From a candidate division WOR-3 bacterium (GTDB lineage: Bacteria; Hydrothermota; Hydrothermia; Hydrothermales; JAJRUZ01): a DNA stretch of 64,000 nt. Positions 7,586-15,601 of this stretch are shown one piece after another. The position numbers were made by a program, and so were the translations under genes. How positions within the stretch are numbered: the first letter of the stretch is position 1; each line of letters opens with the position of its first letter. The DNA lies in contig JBDRZP010000006.1 of the NCBI GenBank assembly GCA_039804025.1, positions 28,188 through 92,187 on the forward strand. The letters are read 5' to 3'. A model generated the notes under the pieces. The model ran no database searches. It was not told where the DNA came from and saw only the letters and a program-made list of their open reading frames with translations.

Positions 7586-9426
7586 TTTACAATCACCCTT
7601 TTTTCCTTATCAATTTTACCTTCTTTATATAAAATAAAGAAAATACCTTTATAATTATAAGGTATCATATTATTATAATTTATTTTTCTGCCTGAAATAT
7701 CAAAAATTTTTATTTTCTTAAAGTTACCTTCAATTTTCCTTTCAAAAATAACTATTTTACCATCTGACTCTTCATAAGTAATATTCAAAAGCTCAGATAA
7801 AAATTTTTTTATTTCTTTATTATCACTTGTTCTGTAAAGTAAATAAAAGAAATCCCTTTTTTCTTCAATTTCTGGAATAAAAGTTAAAAAGGAATTTAAA
7901 AAATAGCTCAAAGGATGAGTTAGACCAAAATTTTTACCAATTGTCAAAACATCCTGTTCATTTATTACTCCATCACCGTTACAATCGGCAAAAGTAGCCA
8001 TTCTTGGAATCCACTTCTGAGCAGGCTGAGGGGAAAAATTATCCCCAAGGTTCCTTGCAGGTCCTGTTAAACCGAAGTAAATTCCAAGAGGTAAAACATC
8101 CATCTCATTCACAATTCCATTTGCATCAGCATCTCCTGGATAAACAATGTATTGAGTTTGAGCAGAAAAGGAAACCGCCTTTTGGGCAGAAACTCTTCCA
8201 AATCCATAAATTGTATCATAACCTTTTTCTCCAAGGTCAATTGCTGTTCCGGTTAAAATTCTCCTTAAATCAAGATTTGTTAGATATTGGTCAAGGGAAA
8301 GACAAAGGGCTGCTATTCCAGCTACATGAGGGGAAGCCATTGATGTTCCTTGAAAGAAGAAGTAAGCAAAGGAATCAACACGAGGTTTTCCCTGTGATTC
8401 GTAACATGTATTCTGTAAAACTCCGTCGGCATAGCCATCATTATTTCTATCAACTTTTACATCCCCTCCTGGTGCTACAATATCAAGACCAAAGCCGTAT
8501 TGAGAATAATAGGAAAGGGAATCCCTATAATCTGTTGCTCCTACTGCAATACATTCTTTAAAAGCTGCAGGATAAGAAAGTTTTGAAACAGAACTATTGC
8601 CTGCAGCTGCTATTACTAAAACACCTTGAGTGTAAGCATTTTTTAAAGCAAGATGTATAACACTCATTCCTGTTGAATCTCCAGGTGGTCCTCCAAGACT
8701 CATATTTATAATTTTTGCACCATTCTGAACAGCAAAGGAAATACCATCTGCAATCTGAGAAGCAGTTCCACCCTGAGGACCTAAAACCTGAGCAAGAATA
8801 ATGGATACGGAAGGTGCAATTCCCGCAACTCCTATATTGTTATCAGTAGTCTGTGCTATTGTTCCCAAAACATGTGTTCCATGTGGTGAAGACGGGTCAG
8901 GATAAGGGTCATTATGGTAAAAATCATAAGCAGCTAAAACACTTAAACCCTGTAAATCAGGTGCTATGTGATAATAACCATCAGAACTTATAACCTCATT
9001 TTGTTCATAAGAAGGAATAGGACCATTTCTGTAAGCAAATCCATCATCAAGCACAGCGAGCCTTATTGAGGAACTCCCAAAACCAAAATTCCAGGCTGTT
9101 TCCATTCCTATCTTTTTAAAGTGCCACTGATAAGGATAATAAGGGTCATTGGGTATATAAAAGGGGGTGAGGATTGCATTTTTTGTTACTTTTTTAACAC
9201 CTTTTAAATTTTTCAATTTTTCTATTACATTTTCAATATCTTCCTTTTCTGGATCAAATTTAACAACAAAAAAGGGAAGGTATTTACTCACATAAGAAAT
9301 TTTAAAACCCTTTTCAGAAATCAGATTTAAAACTTCAGTTTTTAAATCATCTTCACATATTACCACTACTTCATCTTTTTTATAATTTGAACTTAAAAGG
9401 AAAAATAAAAAAAGAAATATTTTCAT
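7582..9426 (-). CDS. Secreted subtilisin-family protease with dockerin and C-terminal sorting-like domain
   Basis: 614 aa from MKIFLFLFFLL. An upstream in-frame start is rejected because it lies in the intergenic promoter and would precede the signal peptide. After the signal comes an inhibitor-I9-like propeptide (about 20-85), then the S8 domain with D127 (VLDDG), H182 (HGTHV), oxyanion N277 and S362 (GTSMASP). Residues 430-503 hold two dockerin calcium loops, DADANGIVNEMD and DCNGDGVINEQD. The last 50 residues (KKIKIFDISGRKI...KGIFFILYKEG...KRVIVK) resemble a T9SS type A sorting domain. The promoter places transcription start at the ATG itself. Confidence 0.92.
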   Translation of the reverse strand: MKIFLFLFFLLSSNYKKDEVVVICEDDLKTEVLNLISEKGFKISYVSKYLPFFVVKFDPEKEDIENVIEKLKNLKGVKKVTKNAILTPFYIPNDPYYPYQWHFKKIGMETAWNFGFGSSSIRLAVLDDGFAYRNGPIPSYEQNEVISSDGYYHIAPDLQGLSVLAAYDFYHNDPYPDPSSPHGTHVLGTIAQTTDNNIGVAGIAPSVSIILAQVLGPQGGTASQIADGISFAVQNGAKIINMSLGGPPGDSTGMSVIHLALKNAYTQGVLVIAAAGNSSVSKLSYPAAFKECIAVGATDYRDSLSYYSQYGFGLDIVAPGGDVKVDRNNDGYADGVLQNTCYESQGKPRVDSFAYFFFQGTSMASPHVAGIAALCLSLDQYLTNLDLRRILTGTAIDLGEKGYDTIYGFGRVSAQKAVSFSAQTQYIVYPGDADANGIVNEMDVLPLGIYFGLTGPARNLGDNFSPQPAQKWIPRMATFADCNGDGVINEQDVLTIGKNFGLTHPLSYFLNSFLTFIPEIEEKRDFFYLLYRTSDNKEIKKFLSELLNITYEESDGKIVIFERKIEGNFKKIKIFDISGRKINYNNMIPYNYKGIFFILYKEGKIDKEKRVIVK

Positions 9427-9432
9427 AAAAAA

Positions 9433-9461
9433 ATTATAGTAATTTATAATTAAAAATTCAA
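9433..9461 (-). promoter_or_regulatory. Leaderless promoter of the subtilase operon
   Basis: TTGAAT (9461-9456), 17 bp, TATAAT (9438-9433) on the minus strand. Six bases then separate the -10 box from the subtilase ATG, so transcription should begin on the start codon. There is no Shine-Dalgarno. Confidence 0.7.
9445..9450 (+). promoter_or_regulatory. -10 box of the Rrf2 gene, overlapping the divergent promoter
   Basis: TATAAT on the plus strand, 14 bases before the Rrf2 ATG (leader about 7 nt). The -35 position (9422-9427) reads TTCATA. It lies within the spacer of the divergent subtilase promoter, so the two genes compete for the same 38-bp gap. Confidence 0.5.
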
Positions 9462-9464
9462 AAT

Positions 9465-9878
9465 ATGAGAATAAAAAGGGAAACGGATTATGCGATAAGG
9501 ATAGTTCTTTATATGAGTCAGAATAATAAAAAAATTTATAGTGTAAAGGAAATATCACAAAAAACTCTTATTCCAAAAGAATTCCTTTCAAAGATAATTC
9601 AGAAACTTAAAAAAAATAGAATATTGAAATCAATAAGAGGTATAAAGGGAGGTTATTCATTAATAAAAAAACCGGAGGAAATTTCTCTTCTTGATATTAT
9701 ATTAATTTTTGAAAAATCTCTTGCAATGAACATCTGCGCAGTAGAAAAAAGATACTGCAATCTTTCAAATATATGCTCAGTACATCCTATATGGATTGAG
9801 ATAAGAAAATATGTAGAGAAAAAATTAAAAAAAGAAAATTTTTATAAACTTGCAAAAAGATATAAAAAAATTTTATAA
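9465..9878 (+). CDS. Rrf2-family transcriptional regulator with IscR-like Fe-S ligands
   Basis: 137 aa, typical Rrf2 length. The winged helix occupies residues 1-75 (TDYAIRIVLYMS, KEISQKTLIPKEFLSKIIQKLKK, SIRGIKGGYSL). The cluster-binding segment holds C91, C98, C104 and H107. In E. coli IscR the ligands are C92, C98, C104 and H107, so this protein probably senses redox, iron-sulfur status, oxygen or NO through a [2Fe-2S] cluster. A palindrome matching the IscR type-1 core lies just downstream at 9887-9901, before a winged-helix gene and the bd-type oxidase, which is its likely target. Confidence 0.88.
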   Translation: MRIKRETDYAIRIVLYMSQNNKKIYSVKEISQKTLIPKEFLSKIIQKLKKNRILKSIRGIKGGYSLIKKPEEISLLDIILIFEKSLAMNICAVEKRYCNLSNICSVHPIWIEIRKYVEKKLKKENFYKLAKRYKKIL

Positions 9879-9879
9879 T
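9850..9879 (+). promoter_or_regulatory. Promoter of the bd-oxidase operon
   Basis: TTGCAA (9850-9855), 18 bp, TATAAT (9874-9879). It lies in the 3' end of the Rrf2 gene. The predicted start near 9886 is right at the edge of the palindrome, a repressor-type arrangement. Confidence 0.5.
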
Positions 9880-9886
9880 TAAAATA

Positions 9887-9901
9887 GGACTAATTCAGTC
9901 C
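9887..9901 (+). promoter_or_regulatory. IscR type-1-like operator palindrome
   Basis: GGACT-AATTC-AGTCC, a perfect 5+5 inverted repeat. The inner GACT-AATTC-AGTC fits the published IscR type-1 core (GACT-RWWWY-AGTC) at every position. It sits at the predicted transcription start of the winged-helix/bd-oxidase genes, immediately after the Rrf2 gene. Occupancy would block transcription. Confidence 0.65.
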
Positions 9902-9941
9902 AGTTTTAAGGTTCAAATCCTTAATTTAAAGGGAGGGAAAT

Positions 9942-10112
9942 ATGGAAGAAAAAATCTTAGAAATTCTAAAAAAAGAGGGAAAACCAATGAGACCTTCTGA
10001 TATTGCAAAAAAAATAGGAATGGACCAGAAAGAAGTTACAAAAATTTTATCAAAACTGAAAAAGGAAGGAAAAGTTATAATACCAAAAAGGTGCTATTAT
10101 TCTGTAAAATGA
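9942..10112 (+). CDS. Small winged-helix protein
   Basis: 56 aa, MEEKILEILKKEGKPMRPSD to the end CYYSVK. The pattern helix, turn, PSDIAKKIGMDQKEVTKILSKLKKEGKV, then the hydrophobic wing KVIIPKRCYYSV, is a minimal winged helix-turn-helix. It has a good ribosome-binding site (GGGAGGG, 6 bases from the ATG). It is the first gene after the palindrome and is followed 21 bases later by the oxidase subunit I gene, so it is probably co-regulated and may be a second regulator. The function is otherwise unknown. Confidence 0.7.
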   Translation: MEEKILEILKKEGKPMRPSDIAKKIGMDQKEVTKILSKLKKEGKVIIPKRCYYSVK

Positions 10113-10133
10113 ATTAGAATAAGGAGGGTCAAT

Positions 10134-11450
10134 ATGTATCCAATATTTTATTTACCACAGATAACCTCTGGGTGGCTTATAGCAATATTAGCTACCTTTC
10201 ATATTTTACCCTCTCATCTTTCTACTTCTGCTATGTGGTTTAATGTTTATATGGAATGGAAGGCTTACAAGGAAAACAGGGAAGAACTTCTTGAATTTGT
10301 TAAAAAATTTGCCCTTTTACTAATTGTTTTTGCCTATATTTTTGGTTCTCTTTCAGGTGTTGGAATATGGTTTGCCACAATGGTCGCCTCACCAAGGGGA
10401 ATTTCAAGCATAATACATAATTATGTTTGGGGTTGGGCTACAGAATGGGTGTTTTTTATAATTGAAGTTCTTGGAATATTTATCTATTACTATACCTTTG
10501 GAAAAGTTGATAAGAAAACCCATCTTTTAATAGGGCTTATCTTTGCAATCGGGTCCTGGACGACCATGGCTATAATTGTGGGTATTCTCTCCTTTATGAT
10601 TTCAACAGGTAAATGGAACTTAAATGGAAACTTCTTTTACGGATTTTTCAATCCCAACTACTTTCCTCACTTTTTATTAAGAACAGTATTAATGTTTTCC
10701 ATAACAGCACTTTATGCAATATTTATAACTAATTTTGTAAAAAATGAAAATGTTAAAAATGAGGTAATTAAAAAGGCTTCATTACTCGGTATTTTGAGTA
10801 TACTTATCTCCATTCCCTTTTTATATTTATATTTAAAATCTTTACCATCTCACTCAAAAGAAATATATCCCCTTCTTGTTACAAAGGGTCTTAAAATGGG
10901 TTTTGTTATACCTTTAATTATTGTTTTTTTATATTTTGTTTTAAACAACTTTACTACACTTCTCTCAAAATTCATACCTTCTCTTTTAATGATAATAATT
11001 TTATTTGGAGGTATATTTGCAGGTGAAAGGATAAGGGAAATATTGAGAAAACCCTATATAATTCCGGGATTTATATATTCAAACTGTATTATAGGTTTTG
11101 ACCATAAAGTAAAAGGAGTTGAAAGTGATGTATCAAAAATAAATGGAAAGGGAATTCTTGAAATCTATCCTTTTACACCTCCTGAAATGAAAAATATTGA
11201 TGAAAAAAATATTTTAAAAGCAGGAAAATTAATAGCACTTATTGAATGTTCTTCATGCCATTCCTTAGAAAATAAAGGAGTAAGACCTTTAAAAGAAATG
11301 ATAGAGAGAATAGGTTTTGAGGATGTGGAAGGTATAATGGAGTTTCTTGATTTAATGGGTGAAAATTATAAATATATGCCACCATTTTTTGGTAGTGAAA
11401 TAGAAAAAAGAGCTCTTGCTGAATATTTAATATCTTTAAAAGGGAGGTAA
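10134..11450 (+). CDS. bd-type terminal oxidase subunit I with fused haem-c domain
   Basis: 438 aa. About nine membrane helices. The CydA-like N-terminal helices carry His23/His28 (FHILPSHLS), GVGIWFATMV, and E104/E111 in ATEWVFFIIEVLGIF. The canonical quinol-loop GRQPW is absent. Instead helix 9 ends in GERIREILRKPY (REILR at 301-305). Residues 360-438 form a C-terminal cytochrome c domain with CSSCH at 372-376 and a likely axial Met in YMPPF (M415). This matches the branch of the bd superfamily that takes electrons through haem c rather than directly from quinol. Good AAGGAGGG site; 3 bases separate it from subunit II. Confidence 0.8.
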   Translation: MYPIFYLPQITSGWLIAILATFHILPSHLSTSAMWFNVYMEWKAYKENREELLEFVKKFALLLIVFAYIFGSLSGVGIWFATMVASPRGISSIIHNYVWGWATEWVFFIIEVLGIFIYYYTFGKVDKKTHLLIGLIFAIGSWTTMAIIVGILSFMISTGKWNLNGNFFYGFFNPNYFPHFLLRTVLMFSITALYAIFITNFVKNENVKNEVIKKASLLGILSILISIPFLYLYLKSLPSHSKEIYPLLVTKGLKMGFVIPLIIVFLYFVLNNFTTLLSKFIPSLLMIIILFGGIFAGERIREILRKPYIIPGFIYSNCIIGFDHKVKGVESDVSKINGKGILEIYPFTPPEMKNIDEKNILKAGKLIALIECSSCHSLENKGVRPLKEMIERIGFEDVEGIMEFLDLMGENYKYMPPFFGSEIEKRALAEYLISLKGR

Positions 11451-11453
11451 AAA

Positions 11454-12665
11454 ATGGAAGTTAAAAATATAATTAAAATTTTACAGGACCAAATGGGAGT
11501 ACCCTTTTTCCCTCTTTTATTCCAATTCCTTATGGTTTTAACCTTTACTCTTCATATATTTTTTGTAAATTTAACAATCGGAACACTTTTAATTTCTCTT
11601 TATTTATCATTTAAAAGAGATGAATTCAGCAAAAGGCTATCATCCTCTTTAATTAAAATGACACCAATCTCTATTTCACTTGCGATACTTTTTGGTATAG
11701 CACCCCTTCTTTTTGTTCAGGTAATATACGATGTTTTCTTTTATACAGCAAGCACTCTTCTTGGAGTTTATGTGACACTATTTATATTCTCAATGATGAT
11801 TGCTTACACTTCAGTATATATCGGATATTACAATAAGGAAAAAAGAGAAGGTATTTTTAAATTTTTTGTCCTTTTATCTCTTTTACTCTTTTTGTTCTCT
11901 GGTTTTATAATTCATTCATTGAGCTATTTATCCCTATTACCTGATAAATGGATGTCTCTTTATACATCACTTTCACCTGTTAATACCTCAGGTCTTAACT
12001 TAAAGTATTTCCAAATTTCAAGATTTTTGCATTTTATAATACCTTCTTTAATTCAGACTGGAATTATCATAATGCTTTATTCGGATTACTTTAAAAATAG
12101 AGAGGATTTTGAAAAAACTTATCTTGAATGGTCTTATAAATTTGGCTCTAAAATTGCTTTATTATTTTTGATTATACAGATTTTAATTGGAATATGGTTT
12201 TTATTAGAAGTTCCCTTTGAGTTTAAATTTTTCTTAAATCCCTTTCTTATTATAGGAATCATATTTTCTCTTGTTCTCTTTTATTTCCTTTATGTAAGTT
12301 CAAAAAAGGTTTATGCATTTCCCAAAATCATTTTACTTTTATCACTTATTACAATTTTTTTCATGAGTTATGGAAGGGAAATTTTGAGAATGAATTATCT
12401 TTCTCAGTATGATTACTCAATTTTTAACTATAAGATAAATTTAGACCTGGGAAGCACTCTCCTATTTTTACTCACATTTATTATGGGTCTTGTAGTTATT
12501 TCCTTTCTTATTTACATCTCCTTCAAGGCAGGAAAAATCAAAGGTATCTATACTTCTAATGAAAAGGAAATAAAGTGGGGGAAAATAAGTATTTTCCTTA
12601 TGATTTTCTGGCTCCTTGTGATAGTTTTCTTGGGAATTATAATAACAATAAAAAATATATCATAG
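11454..12665 (+). CDS. bd-type oxidase second membrane subunit (CydA'-like)
   Basis: 403 aa, about nine or ten membrane helices. It does not look like CydB. Instead it shows CydA-type features: an early His in FTLHIFFVNLTIGT (H34), and, after a late helix, YGREILRMNYL with REILR at 308-312, the same motif as the partner subunit. A duplicated CydA/CydA' pair is therefore likely, as described for divergent bd oxidases. It follows subunit I after GGGAGG and 3 bases and would form the oxidase complex with it in the cytoplasmic membrane. Confidence 0.65.
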   Translation: MEVKNIIKILQDQMGVPFFPLLFQFLMVLTFTLHIFFVNLTIGTLLISLYLSFKRDEFSKRLSSSLIKMTPISISLAILFGIAPLLFVQVIYDVFFYTASTLLGVYVTLFIFSMMIAYTSVYIGYYNKEKREGIFKFFVLLSLLLFLFSGFIIHSLSYLSLLPDKWMSLYTSLSPVNTSGLNLKYFQISRFLHFIIPSLIQTGIIIMLYSDYFKNREDFEKTYLEWSYKFGSKIALLFLIIQILIGIWFLLEVPFEFKFFLNPFLIIGIIFSLVLFYFLYVSSKKVYAFPKIILLLSLITIFFMSYGREILRMNYLSQYDYSIFNYKINLDLGSTLLFLLTFIMGLVVISFLIYISFKAGKIKGIYTSNEKEIKWGKISIFLMIFWLLVIVFLGIIITIKNIS

Positions 12666-12736
12666 GTTAAGGAAACTGAATTATAATTTAATTTAACCTG
12701 TTTGTTTGTTGGAGATACTTACATTTAAAATAATAA

Positions 12737-14605
12737 ATGATTACATTTTTGATTTTATTAAATTTTATCTTCCCTGAAGAGAGATATTTTTTAAAGGTTT
12801 CAAAAGAACTTAACATTTCTTTAAATGAAATATCAATTGAAAAAGAAGGTTTTGAAATTTATGGATATGGTAAATACAGATTAAAAATTTTTGATAATTT
12901 AATTTTCTCACCATTGAAGATACCTACTTATATAAAAATAATTTCAGAAGGAATACTTGAAAATTGTGACTCCCTATGGTCTTTAACATACTTTGGATTT
13001 GCAAGAATCGATGAAGGAGTAAGGAGAGGATTAATTGAAAGACCACATAAATTTTTAATGGATTCTCTAAAAGAGATTAATCTAAGTAAATATATTAATA
13101 ACATTTTAAAGCAAATTGGTATTAAAGAGGAGCTTACAGTTTCTGATGAGAATTTGTTAAAGGGTTTAATATTAATTTTTAAGGGAATAAAAATTTATTT
13201 AAATGAAATAGATGAATTCACAAAAAATATAGAAAAAGAAGATATAAAGAAAATAATTAAAGGTTTTGAAGAAGAAGGTGAAGATGGTCTTTCAAATCCT
13301 CATATTGAAAAAATTATTGAAAGTTTAGATTTTAAAATAATCTCAAAACTTTCAAGTGATATAAGTTTTTTCATTCAAAAAGGGCTTTTATTCTTAAAAA
13401 ATTCAAAATTTGAAAATACCTTTGAGTTAAATTCAAATTACGGGAAGGTAGTTATAGGGAAAAAAGAAAATGATATTTATAACTCTCCTCCTTACCTTTT
13501 AATAATAGATCCTGATGGAAATGATGAATACCTAAATTCTTCAATTACAGATAAAGATTATCCCTTGAGTATTTTGATTGATTTAAATGGTAAAGATAAA
13601 TATAGAGGAAGAAATGGTGCGGGTTTATGTGGAACTTCAATATTAATTGATTTAAAAGGGGATGACGAATATTCTGGCGAAAAAATTAGTATTGGAACAG
13701 GTTTATTTGGATACGGAATAGTTTTAGATTTTGAGGGAAATGATAAATATTTTTGTGATGCCTATGGAGAAGGTGCAGGTTTATTTGGAGCAGGTATTTT
13801 ATGTGATTTAAAAGGCGATGATTACTATGAAGGGTTTCAGGGTATTCAGGGATTTGGATTTGTTAAGGGATGTGGTTTATTAATCGATAAAGAGGGCAAT
13901 GATTTTTATATTGCAAGGGATGATACGGTAAAGTATCCCTCCCCTCAGAGTGATAAACACAATGTATCTCTTGCTCAGGGTATGGGATTTGGAATAAGGG
14001 CTGACTTCACTGATGGTCACTCCCTTGCAGGAGGTGCAGGTTTTTTGATTGATGGAAATGGTGATGATAAATATTTTTCAGGAGTCTTTGGACAGGGTTG
14101 CGGATACTGGATGGGTTCAGGTTTTTTAATAGATTTTAATGGTAATGATGAATATAATGGTATATGGTATACACAGGGATCTTCAGCCCATTTTGCTATT
14201 GGCACACTTTTAGATTTAAACGGAAATGATAAATATAAAACAGAGATGAATATGGGTATTGGAGCAGGACATGATTTTTCTCTTGGATATTTAGTGGATT
14301 ATAAAGGTAATGATTTATATGAAGCGCCTAATTTAAGTTTAGGAGCAGGTAATGCAAATGGAATTGGAATATTTATTGATTATGAAGGAATTGATGAGTA
14401 TAAAACAAAGGGAGGAATAACACTTGGAAGAGCAAATATTGATACAGGGAAAATACCTTCCTTAAGAAATTATATAAAATGCATAGGAATATTTATAGAT
14501 GGAAAAGGAAAAGATAAATATTATGAAAAATTTGCAGGAAATAAGAAAATATGGAAACATAAGAAAAAAATTGATTCAGAAATAAATATTGGAGTTGATT
14601 TCTAG
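12737..14605 (+). CDS. Secreted GNDxY-repeat protein, probable beta-solenoid
   Basis: 622 aa. A short signal-like hydrophobic N-terminus is followed by a mainly helical region to about residue 250. The rest contains twelve copies of a motif ending G-(N/D/K/I)-D-x-Y (GNDEY, GKDKY, GDDEY, GNDKY, GDDYY, GNDFY, GDDKY and so on), each usually preceded by LIDxxG and a Gly-rich turn such as GAGLFGAGI. The period is about 28-38 residues. The pattern suggests stacked beta-coils with an acidic, possibly calcium-binding, edge. I do not recognise the family. No Shine-Dalgarno is visible; the gene stands alone between the oxidase and ispH. Confidence 0.7.
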   Translation: MITFLILLNFIFPEERYFLKVSKELNISLNEISIEKEGFEIYGYGKYRLKIFDNLIFSPLKIPTYIKIISEGILENCDSLWSLTYFGFARIDEGVRRGLIERPHKFLMDSLKEINLSKYINNILKQIGIKEELTVSDENLLKGLILIFKGIKIYLNEIDEFTKNIEKEDIKKIIKGFEEEGEDGLSNPHIEKIIESLDFKIISKLSSDISFFIQKGLLFLKNSKFENTFELNSNYGKVVIGKKENDIYNSPPYLLIIDPDGNDEYLNSSITDKDYPLSILIDLNGKDKYRGRNGAGLCGTSILIDLKGDDEYSGEKISIGTGLFGYGIVLDFEGNDKYFCDAYGEGAGLFGAGILCDLKGDDYYEGFQGIQGFGFVKGCGLLIDKEGNDFYIARDDTVKYPSPQSDKHNVSLAQGMGFGIRADFTDGHSLAGGAGFLIDGNGDDKYFSGVFGQGCGYWMGSGFLIDFNGNDEYNGIWYTQGSSAHFAIGTLLDLNGNDKYKTEMNMGIGAGHDFSLGYLVDYKGNDLYEAPNLSLGAGNANGIGIFIDYEGIDEYKTKGGITLGRANIDTGKIPSLRNYIKCIGIFIDGKGKDKYYEKFAGNKKIWKHKKKIDSEINIGVDF

Positions 14606-14633
14606 AAAATAAAATTAAACTAATTATAAATTT

Positions 14634-14662
14634 TTGAAATAATTAAAATTTAAGGTTAAAAT
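14634..14662 (+). promoter_or_regulatory. Leaderless promoter of ispH
   Basis: TTGAAA (14634-14639), 17 bp, TAAAAT (14657-14662). Six bases then reach the ispH ATG, so the start site coincides with the first codon. No Shine-Dalgarno is present. Confidence 0.7.
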
Positions 14663-14668
14663 ATACCT

Positions 14669-15601
14669 ATGGGATTTAAAATTTATCTTGCGAAACCAAG
14701 AGGCTTTTGTGCAGGTGTTGAAAGGGCAATTGAGATACTTGACCTTGCTTTGAAAAAATTTGGTCCCCCTATTTATGTAAGGCATGCAATTGTTCATAAT
14801 GAAAAAGTGGTTAAGGAATTTGAAAAAAGGGGAGCAATATTTGTTGAGGATATTGAAGAAATTCCAGAAAAAAGTATTTTAATATTTTCAGCTCATGGGG
14901 TTTCTCCTGAAATCAGGGAGAAGGCAAAGAAAAAAAAATTAAAAGTCATAGATGCCACATGTCCACTTGTTACAAAAGTTCATCTTGAGGCAAAGTATTA
15001 TGCAAAAAACGATTATTTAATTCTTTTAATAGGTCATAAAAACCATGTGGAAGTTCAGGGAACCTTAGGTGAAGCTCCTGATAGAATAATTGTTATTGAA
15101 AAAAAAGAAGACCTGGATAAACTTGATGGAAAAAAATTTGAAAAAATAGCAATATTAACGCAAACAACTCTTTCAGTTGATGATACAAAGGATTTAATTA
15201 CGGAAATTCAGAAAAGATTTAAAAATATAGTTAAACCAAAAGCAGATGATATATGCTATGCAACCCAGAACAGACAGGATATGGTAAAAAGAATTGCTCC
15301 TTTTACCGATATATTTCTTGTCATAGGATCGCAAAAAAGCTCAAATTCAAATAGATTAAAGGAAATAGCAGAAAAATATGGAGCAAAAGCATACCTTATA
15401 AATGATAAAAGTGAAATTCCCTTGAAAGAAATTGAAAATATAAAATCACTTGGTATAACTTCTGGTGCTTCAACTCCGGAAAGTCTTGTTCAGGAAATTA
15501 TTGAAGAATTAAAAAAATATGGTGCAGAAGAGGTTATTGAAATAAGTGGAATAGAGGAAAATATTAAGTTTTCTTTACCTTTGGAACTTGAATCTTTTTG
15601 A
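14669..15601 (+). CDS. ispH: 4-hydroxy-3-methylbut-2-enyl diphosphate reductase
   Basis: 310 aa. IspH reduces HMBPP to IPP and DMAPP, the last step of the MEP isoprenoid pathway, using a [4Fe-4S] cluster. The three cluster cysteines are C14 (RGFCAGV), C98 (DATCPLV) and C196 (DICYATQ). Substrate-binding motifs SAHGVSP, GHKNHVEVQGT, TQTTLS and the TSGASTPE segment are all present. It is promoted by its own leaderless promoter and overlaps the following xer gene by 14 bases. Confidence 0.96.
   Translation: MGFKIYLAKPRGFCAGVERAIEILDLALKKFGPPIYVRHAIVHNEKVVKEFEKRGAIFVEDIEEIPEKSILIFSAHGVSPEIREKAKKKKLKVIDATCPLVTKVHLEAKYYAKNDYLILLIGHKNHVEVQGTLGEAPDRIIVIEKKEDLDKLDGKKFEKIAILTQTTLSVDDTKDLITEIQKRFKNIVKPKADDICYATQNRQDMVKRIAPFTDIFLVIGSQKSSNSNRLKEIAEKYGAKAYLINDKSEIPLKEIENIKSLGITSGASTPESLVQEIIEELKKYGAEEVIEISGIEENIKFSLPLELESF

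Noticed and set aside
8004..8561. 185-codon plus-strand frame inside the subtilase gene
   Set aside because: Antisense to conserved catalytic and dockerin sequence, rich in Gln/His/Leu; a shadow.
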